DNA of 6,044 nt, from contig CACZHN010000150.1 of NCBI GenBank assembly GCA_902780985.1, positions 1 through 6,044 on the forward strand. Direction: 5' to 3'. Positions 1-4,866 of the stretch are shown one piece after another. The stretch comes from an uncultured Lachnospiraceae bacterium (GTDB lineage Bacteria > Bacillota_A > Clostridia > Lachnospirales > Lachnospiraceae). How positions within the stretch are numbered: the first letter of the stretch is position 1; each line of letters begins with the position of its first letter. A program made the translations under genes and the position numbers. The notes under the pieces are model-generated. The model was given only the letters and a program-made list of their open reading frames with translations, was not told the DNA's origin and searched no databases.

Positions 1-414
1 TCCATCTGCATCTACATTAGAATACTTCTCAATCGTAAACTTTACTATTTTATTAGGTGCTAAAACGGTAATTCCGTCCTCTCCCTCAGCCGGAGTATAT
101 CCGTCTACAAATGAAAATAAATTTCCGCCTCCATATAAGCCTGAAAAAAATGTAACATCAGGATTTCCGTCAGCTCCCACATATGTTGTAACATCCGCCT
201 GTGTTACGCTGTCTGCCCTTGCTTCTCTCCTCTTTCCATCCACGTAAACGAGGCCCAGAACCATTGCTAGTACTAGGGCAAATGCGATTATCCTTTTATG
301 TAATGCGTAAGTATGCCGGAACCTCGACACACCGCTTGCCATGCCTTGATGCACGGAAGCCGCCATTCTTTTATTTGGATTTTTCCTATTATTGTTTGAT
401 CTGCTCATTTTCAT
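1..414 (-). CDS. Partial gene for an exported or membrane-anchored protein, family not recognised (3' end beyond the left edge)
   Basis: This reading frame is open for 138 codons from ATG at 414 to the window edge. The start follows AGGGAGGA at 427-420, five bases upstream; a second ATG two codons in (408) is also possible. The N-terminus is long and basic (about 40 residues, rich in Lys, Arg and Asn). A hydrophobic stretch follows at residues 42-58 (core AFALVLAMVLGLVYV), then a charged segment ending in A-R-A-D-S around residues 65-69. This could be a signal anchor, or an unusually long signal peptide cut after ARA. The visible mature part (70-138) is rich in Gly, Asp, Thr and aromatic residues and looks extracytoplasmic, but I do not recognise a family. 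It lies 147 bases after the acidic membrane protein gene on the same strand, with a hairpin between. It may be a separate transcription unit or a read-through member of the operon. The reading frame is secure; the function is unknown. Confidence 0.82.
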   Translation of the reverse strand, partial: MKMSRSNNNRKNPNKRMAASVHQGMASGVSRFRHTYALHKRIIAFALVLAMVLGLVYVDGKRREARADSVTQADVTTYVGADGNPDVTFFSGLYGGGNLFSFVDGYTPAEGEDGITVLAPNKIVKFTIEKYSNVDADG

Positions 415-427
415 TGCAGTCCTCCCT
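415..427 (-). promoter_or_regulatory. Ribosome binding site of the exported-protein gene
   Basis: On the minus strand AGGGAGGA (427-420) is followed by five bases and then ATG at 414. This near-complete anti-16S match is the main evidence that the incomplete frame at the left edge is a real gene, and it fixes the start. Confidence 0.8.
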
Positions 428-515
428 AAATCGTGGATGTTTTTTATTTGGAAGTCCTGTTAAGCAAATTGGTGTTTATGAGTCTGAATCTAAGTAGTAT
501 CGCTTAACGGATGAT

Positions 516-555
516 ATCCTCCGCCCCTATTTCCGAAAAAACAGGAACGAAGGAT
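516..555 (-). terminator. Long RNA hairpin after the operon's fourth gene; possible terminator, attenuator or processing site
   Basis: Read on the minus strand, 555-538 pairs with 533-516 without interruption: 18 pairs closing on a UUCG tetraloop (537-534). Five pairs are G-U wobbles (550-521, 547-524, 546-525, 542-529, 538-533). On the plus strand these become A-C mismatches, so the fold fits minus-strand RNA only, in agreement with the gene direction. It begins six bases after the TAA stop of the acidic membrane protein gene. No U-run follows the 3' arm (next bases AUCAUCCGUUAAG), so it is not a textbook intrinsic terminator. A 3'-end stabiliser, a partial attenuator or an RNase processing site would fit equally well. 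The rest of the 415-561 spacer shows only the ribosome binding site of the next gene and no convincing promoter. Confidence 0.6.
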
Positions 556-561
556 GATTTA

Positions 562-1965
562 TTAAAGTGATTCGTCTGTATGTACGATGGTTGCATCGTA
601 AAGGATCTTGATGCGCATATCCATCTTAGGCTTCTCCTCTTCAGCATCAGGCATCATATCTGCCTTCAGAACTGAAGTAAGATTCTCGTCGAGAGTTCCG
701 TGTACATCGTCCTGAGTGAGACCTCCCATATCAAGAGTCTCCTCCGTAAGAACACTTGTGGTGCTCTCGCTATCCTCTTCTTCGTATTCCTCGTCCTCAT
801 CTTCTTCTACGTCAGGGATATTCTTACCCTCTTCCATAGCATGCTTGAGCATATCGGTAATACTGAAGGACGGCTTTGGTCTTGCCTTATCGGCTGCCTC
901 ATCAACTGTCTCGGTTTCTGCAACTTCAACATCTGACAGGTCTTCTCCTGAAAGAACGTCTGTTTCGTCTTCGGAAACATCCTTCTTCTGGTCTTCGAAG
1001 ATGTATGACTCAGGTTCTTCCTGTGGCTTATGATTAGAGATAAGCACATCAGTATCTTCCTCAGGAATATCAACCTTCTCCTGTTCGAAAGCAGAAACCT
1101 CTTCATCAAAGTCTGTCTTAAGTCCTGATGTAAGGATATCTGTTGAGTCTTCCGGATTAAGAAGATCATCATCATAGAGATCATCGGCATCTACACTGGC
1201 TCTGAGGACATCTGTCTCCTCATCATCACCAGGAATCTTAGCTCCCAGTAAGGATGTAGGATCTTCGGCATCCTTAACCATATCGCTGTATGTAAGAACT
1301 TCCGTCTCTTCTCTGTCAAGCTCGTATCTCTTACCTGTCTTAGGATTGATACGGATTCTTGAATTCTTATCATCTTCCTGATTTGTTTCAGCTGCTGCAG
1401 CCTTAGGTTCAGCTTTCTTTTCAGGCTCTTTAACTTCAGGAGCAGGTGCTTCTGCCTTCGGTGCTTCTGAAGGTGCAGGTGTCTCAACGCCTGTTGCTCT
1501 TGCTGCAGCAAGTTCTGCTTCTCTGATAAGTTCGCTGGAAGCATCTCTGTCAGCCTTAGCTGTAGAAGCCTTAATAGTAGTTGTAGCTGCTTCTGACTTT
1601 CTTAATTCTTCTGAATTAACGCTTGTCATAGAACCTGACTCGGTTCTCATCTTCATAGGTCCGGATGTCTTACCCTCGGCCTTTCTCTGAATATCAGTAA
1701 AGCCTGTCATAAGAGAACCTGTTGCTGAAGATGCCTTAACGTCTCTGGCTCTGATGAGTCCGGACTGGCTCTTTCTTCTCTTGCGCTGTTTATCTTCTTT
1801 TGTTTTTCCTGATCTAATCTCTTCAAGAGCTCTCTTCTGTGTCGAACCGGTAACCGAACCGATTGCGGCCGGAATATCAAGAACGAAGAAAAGAACTACC
1901 GATAATGCCAGGAACAGGATGGCGAGAATGAGTCCGCCAAAAAACATTACACTATAAATGCCCAT
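562..1965 (-). CDS. Single-pass membrane protein with acidic, Thr-motif-repeat cytosolic tail; likely substrate or scaffold of the adjacent kinase
   Basis: This 467-residue protein matches no family I can name. Residues 7-29 form one membrane helix after a six-residue N-terminus. A strongly basic stretch follows (44-74, with KQRKRRK at 59-65), which places the long C-terminal part in the cytosol by the positive-inside rule. Residues 75-150 are Ser/Thr/Lys/Ala-rich, 155-195 are Ala/Pro/Glu/Lys-rich, and 216-440 are strongly acidic. The acidic part carries repeated Thr-(Asp/Glu/Ser)-(Val/Ile)-Leu motifs at T221, T251, T275, T305, T335, T403 and T430, plus TDML at T370 and TSLL at T237. The last 20 residues are less biased (RIKILYDATIV). 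The tail is probably disordered. ATG at 1965 lies six bases after the kinase stop, and its ribosome binding site is formed by the kinase's last codons. I infer a membrane-tethered multi-site target of the kinase, read by the FHA protein. Confidence 0.9.
   Translation of the reverse strand: MGIYSVMFFGGLILAILFLALSVVLFFVLDIPAAIGSVTGSTQKRALEEIRSGKTKEDKQRKRRKSQSGLIRARDVKASSATGSLMTGFTDIQRKAEGKTSGPMKMRTESGSMTSVNSEELRKSEAATTTIKASTAKADRDASSELIREAELAAARATGVETPAPSEAPKAEAPAPEVKEPEKKAEPKAAAAETNQEDDKNSRIRINPKTGKRYELDREETEVLTYSDMVKDAEDPTSLLGAKIPGDDEETDVLRASVDADDLYDDDLLNPEDSTDILTSGLKTDFDEEVSAFEQEKVDIPEEDTDVLISNHKPQEEPESYIFEDQKKDVSEDETDVLSGEDLSDVEVAETETVDEAADKARPKPSFSITDMLKHAMEEGKNIPDVEEDEDEEYEEEDSESTTSVLTEETLDMGGLTQDDVHGTLDENLTSVLKADMMPDAEEEKPKMDMRIKILYDATIVHTDESL
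667..1314 (-). repeat. Array of acidic Thr-x-(Val/Ile)-Leu motifs in the membrane protein's tail
   Basis: Seven close copies are visible at the protein level: EETEVL (T221), EETDVL (T251), DSTDIL (T275), EDTDVL (T305), DETDVL (T335), STTSVL (T403) and NLTSVL (T430). Weaker relatives are PTSLL (T237) and ITDML (T370). Gaps between the seven are 30, 24, 30, 30, 68 and 27 residues; T370 splits the 68 into 35 and 33. Codons differ between copies (Thr as ACG, ACA or ACT; Val as GTT, GTC or GTG; Leu as CTT, CTC or CTG) and the spacers are unrelated. The motif therefore appears to be kept by selection on the peptide, not by recent DNA duplication. Confidence 0.85.
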
Positions 1966-1971
1966 GCGTTA

Positions 1972-4068
1972 TCACTCTCCTTCCTTTGATACTTCAGAAC
2001 CCATGCTCTTTAAGAGTTCCATTGTGGATGTTCTCTTAATCCAGTTAGGGTTATTTGTAATTCCAGGAACCTTATTTCCGTCCTCGAATACCTGAACAAT
2101 TTCTTTTCTGCGAGTAACGGACCATTTTTCCGGATCCTGCTGATCTGCTTCATATGATGAATAAAGCGAATTAAGATGCTCTACATAAACCTTTGCTGCA
2201 TTCGGATTATCTTTTCCAAGCTTTTCCTCCGCATCCTTATAGGTCTTGATCGCATTTTCCTCATCACCCAGGATCGAATAGATTTCTGCAATTCTGCAGC
2301 TCTTATTTACATATGACTTAATGTATGCGACTACATTTTCATTTGTGCTGGACTTTGATACATCAACCTCACCTGTTATAAGATTGATTACTTCCTTACA
2401 ATAGTTAATTGAAAGCTTGTAATCATCAGGTGATTCGGTATTCTTTGCCAGACGGTAATATATTTCGGAGAGATCATCGCTGTATGCATAGTCGAACTGT
2501 GATGAATCCTCGCCTGTGTACTCGCTCAGATCTTCAACAGCCTGGCTCATGATCTTCTCTGCCTGCTCCGGAACTCCCTCTTCACGAAGAAGATATGTGG
2601 TATAGATAGTTCCGACTGTATCATAATTTACAAACTTCTGACGGTTGGTGTTGTTCAGTCGGTTCATGTTGTACTGAGCAAATCCGTTTACGCTCTCAAG
2701 AAGTTCATTTACATTTATATTGGTGTTGGAAAGGATCTGTGAGATACTTCCGTAATATCCGGCAAGTTCGCCGTAATCAGGATCCTTATCATCTACCATA
2801 CGGAAATACTTGGCTGCCGATGCGTAGTCATTTTCTTCTGTGAAGTAAGCAAGTCCGAGTCTGTAGAGAACTTCGTTGTTCTTATCAACATTCGAATATC
2901 CGTTCTTAACTCTGTTTACTACAACGTCGAGTCCGTCTTTCAGTACAAGCGGTGCCTCGCCTGTTTCTTCTATATTGTTGGACGCATCAATATAAAGGTC
3001 GATATACTTTACGTAAGCATCCGACTCTTTTCCGTCAAGTTCGAAGGCCTTTCTGTATTCGCCGGCTGCCTTCTGGTAATTACCGTCAGCCTTATAATCA
3101 TTTCCCGTTTCGATATAGGCTGAGTAGTTCTCCATCTGGATCTTACGCATTCCAACTCGACCTCCGACAGCAACACCTGCGAAAAGCAGTGTGAGTGCTG
3201 CGGTTGCGGCGAAAAGTGTAACCTTCTTCTTATTGCTCTTAACATATGTGTCATCGAGCTCTGTATAATGCTCAAGGGCATATATCAGCTCCTTACAGGA
3301 CTGATATCTGTCGTCAGGGTTCGGCTGAGTACATTTCTGAATGATAGCCTCAAGTCCTGATGAAAGCATCGGATTGATCTCTCTGATAGGGAGAATCTTA
3401 TACGGCGGCTCCTGAGGATTCTTACCTGTAACCATGTGGTACATTGTAGCACCCAGGTTATAGATATCGGTACGGGCATCTGTCTTGTAGATACCACGTC
3501 CCTGAGCATCACCGAACTGCTCCGGTGCAGCATATCCTCTGGTACCGAGAGCTGTTGTATCAGCATTGTTCTCTATCTCGTAGGTCTTAGCCGTACCGAA
3601 GTCGATAAGTTTAACTCCGCCTTCAGGACGAAGCATGACATTCGACGGCTTCATATCACGATATATGATAGGCGGCTTCATAGAATGCAGGTAATCAAGA
3701 GCTGATGCAAGCTCGAGAGACCATTCGATAACGTCTTCCTGAGCAAGTGCTCCTTCTGCCTTCAGCTTATCAGCCAGGTTAACACCTTCTATGAAGTCCA
3801 TGATAACGCAGACTGTTCCGCCATATTTTACTATATCGATAATTCGCGGAATAACCGGATGATCCACATCCTTAAGTATATTCGCTTCTCTTTCAAGTCC
3901 CTTAAGAAGAATCGCTGTAGACTTCGATCCGTCATTCTTAATCTCCTTAACCGCAAGCTGCATGTTAAGGCGGTTATTACGGCCAAGGTAAACGATGGAC
4001 ATACCACCTTCGCCTATCTTTTTAAGGACCTCATACTTTCCGTCAAGGACGGTTCCTTCTTTAAGCAT
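1972..4068 (-). CDS. Hanks-type Ser/Thr protein kinase with one membrane segment and a TPR-like C-terminal region
   Basis: This 698-residue protein has an intact kinase domain at about 12-268. It shows a Gly-rich loop (IGEGGMSIVYLG, 18-29), ATP lysine K41 in AVKEIK, helix-C glutamate E61, catalytic loop YRDMKPSN (136-143; Tyr replaces the usual His, D138 is the catalytic base), DFG at 156-158, activation-loop TTALGT (171-176) and APE at 181-183. All catalytic residues are present, so it should be active, with T171, T172 or T176 as candidate autophosphorylation sites. KSNKKK (277-282) precedes one membrane helix (about 283-302). The remaining roughly 395 residues hold TPR-like helix pairs near 317-350, 398-431, 532-565 and 592-625, predicted outside the cell. 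There are no PASTA repeats, unlike PrkC/PknB/Stk1. The start follows GAGGG seven bases upstream, 14 bases after the phosphatase stop. It probably phosphorylates Thr on neighbouring proteins and is reversed by the PP2C enzyme. Confidence 0.96.
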   Translation of the reverse strand: MLKEGTVLDGKYEVLKKIGEGGMSIVYLGRNNRLNMQLAVKEIKNDGSKSTAILLKGLEREANILKDVDHPVIPRIIDIVKYGGTVCVIMDFIEGVNLADKLKAEGALAQEDVIEWSLELASALDYLHSMKPPIIYRDMKPSNVMLRPEGGVKLIDFGTAKTYEIENNADTTALGTRGYAAPEQFGDAQGRGIYKTDARTDIYNLGATMYHMVTGKNPQEPPYKILPIREINPMLSSGLEAIIQKCTQPNPDDRYQSCKELIYALEHYTELDDTYVKSNKKKVTLFAATAALTLLFAGVAVGGRVGMRKIQMENYSAYIETGNDYKADGNYQKAAGEYRKAFELDGKESDAYVKYIDLYIDASNNIEETGEAPLVLKDGLDVVVNRVKNGYSNVDKNNEVLYRLGLAYFTEENDYASAAKYFRMVDDKDPDYGELAGYYGSISQILSNTNINVNELLESVNGFAQYNMNRLNNTNRQKFVNYDTVGTIYTTYLLREEGVPEQAEKIMSQAVEDLSEYTGEDSSQFDYAYSDDLSEIYYRLAKNTESPDDYKLSINYCKEVINLITGEVDVSKSSTNENVVAYIKSYVNKSCRIAEIYSILGDEENAIKTYKDAEEKLGKDNPNAAKVYVEHLNSLYSSYEADQQDPEKWSVTRRKEIVQVFEDGNKVPGITNNPNWIKRTSTMELLKSMGSEVSKEGE

Positions 4069-4082
4069 CTCTTATCCCTCTA

Positions 4083-4853
4083 CTACATAGTTCTTATAAC
4101 TGCTACGGTTATGTTATCAGCTTCTTTACGGTTCTTTACCATCTCCGTAAGATATACGCATCCGTACTTCATATCCTCATCAGACTTGATTGCATTCGGT
4201 CCGAGTTTTTCAAGAATTTCTTCCTCGGATATCTGATGTCTGAAACCATCAGAGCAGATTAGATAGATTGCATTTTTCTGTATTTTGCCCTTCAGGAAGT
4301 CCGGCTTAACCTCTGCGGATGCTCCGACGCACTGCAGAAGTACGCTTCTTCTCGGATCAGTTTTTGCTTCTTCCGGAGTCATACGGCCTGCCGCGATCTC
4401 TCTCGCAACAAAGGTCTGATCTCTCGTAAGAATTCTTACTGAATCTCTGAGCTCATATACTCGGCTATCGCCGACATGTACGATGTAGAATTCATTGTCA
4501 TACATAAGCAGTGCCGAAACCGTGGTTCCGAGCATGATATTGTTATCTGCTCCGTACATGCCGAGTAGTCTGTTTTCGTTCTGGATAATACCGTTCCATT
4601 CCCTCCTCAGACTTTCGGCCGAAAATGTATCATTGAGGATTTCTTCTACAAAGGTTTCATCAAACCATCTCGTAAAGGAATCTATAACTTCCTTACTGGC
4701 AAGCTCACCCTTGGCAAGTCCTCCCATTCCATCACATACTATTCCGAATGCGACCTGTCCCTTCGGGGTGTCGATTATTCGGAGAGCAAGTGAGTCCTGG
4801 TTAGTAAACTTCTTAATACCAATATCGGTATTGTAGGTTGCGGAAAATTCCAT
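4083..4853 (-). CDS. PP2C-family Ser/Thr protein phosphatase
   Basis: This 256-residue soluble enzyme is close to the size of the stand-alone bacterial phosphatases PrpC and Stp1. PP2C motifs appear in order: NQD (18-20), DGMGG (41-45), GTT (109-111), HVGDSR (126-131), LTRDQT (142-147, Gln where His is common), SDG (201-203) and DNITV (246-250). The metal-binding aspartates D20, D41, D202 and D246 are present, so an active manganese- or magnesium-dependent phosphatase is expected. No signal peptide or membrane segment is seen, so it is cytosolic. I chose ATG 4853 over the in-frame ATG at 4895. The former follows AAGGAGA at five bases and gives the usual PP2C N-terminus, while the latter would overlap the FHA gene with a badly placed ribosome site. 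It lies 13 bases after the FHA gene and 14 before the kinase. Its expected job is to reverse the kinase's phosphorylation of itself and its substrates. Confidence 0.95.
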   Translation of the reverse strand: MEFSATYNTDIGIKKFTNQDSLALRIIDTPKGQVAFGIVCDGMGGLAKGELASKEVIDSFTRWFDETFVEEILNDTFSAESLRREWNGIIQNENRLLGMYGADNNIMLGTTVSALLMYDNEFYIVHVGDSRVYELRDSVRILTRDQTFVAREIAAGRMTPEEAKTDPRRSVLLQCVGASAEVKPDFLKGKIQKNAIYLICSDGFRHQISEEEILEKLGPNAIKSDEDMKYGCVYLTEMVKNRKEADNITVAVIRTM

Positions 4854-4866
4854 CTTCGTCTCCTTC
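4854..4866 (-). promoter_or_regulatory. Ribosome binding site that decides the phosphatase start
   Basis: Between the TAA of the FHA gene (4869-4867) and ATG 4853 the minus strand reads GAAGGAGACGAAG. AAGGAGA sits five bases before the ATG, an ideal spacing. This supports the 4853 start over the upstream ATG at 4895, where AGGAG directly touches the start codon. Confidence 0.85.

Noticed and set aside
415..480. Possible promoter for the exported-protein gene (TTGCTT with a downstream A/T-rich stretch on the minus strand)
   Set aside because: The best -10-like hexamers lie only about 12-13 bases after TTGCTT, too close for a normal sigma-A promoter, and match poorly.
201..497. Plus-strand open frame of 98 codons near the left end
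   Set aside because: It overlaps the better-supported minus-strand exported-protein gene and runs into the spacer hairpin's vicinity; its translation has no domain features and it has no convincing ribosome binding site.
716..1033. Plus-strand Ser-rich open frame
   Set aside because: It is the antisense of the Glu/Asp-rich codons of the acidic membrane protein, which read as Ser/Leu on the other strand.
1429..1500. Possible gene conversion between the Ala/Pro/Glu/Lys-rich segments of the acidic protein and the FHA linker
   Set aside because: A 16-base identity (1449-1464 and 5403-5418) exists, but it encodes the same low-complexity residues with preferred codons, so chance and composition explain it.
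807..1544. Two minus-strand open frames in a shifted frame inside the acidic protein gene
   Set aside because: They are out-of-frame shadows caused by the biased acidic codon pattern; the 467-codon frame is unbroken, so no frameshift need be invoked.
3859..4236. Plus-strand open frame spanning the kinase/phosphatase junction
   Set aside because: It is antisense to the conserved N-terminus of the kinase and C-terminus of the phosphatase, both intact on the minus strand.
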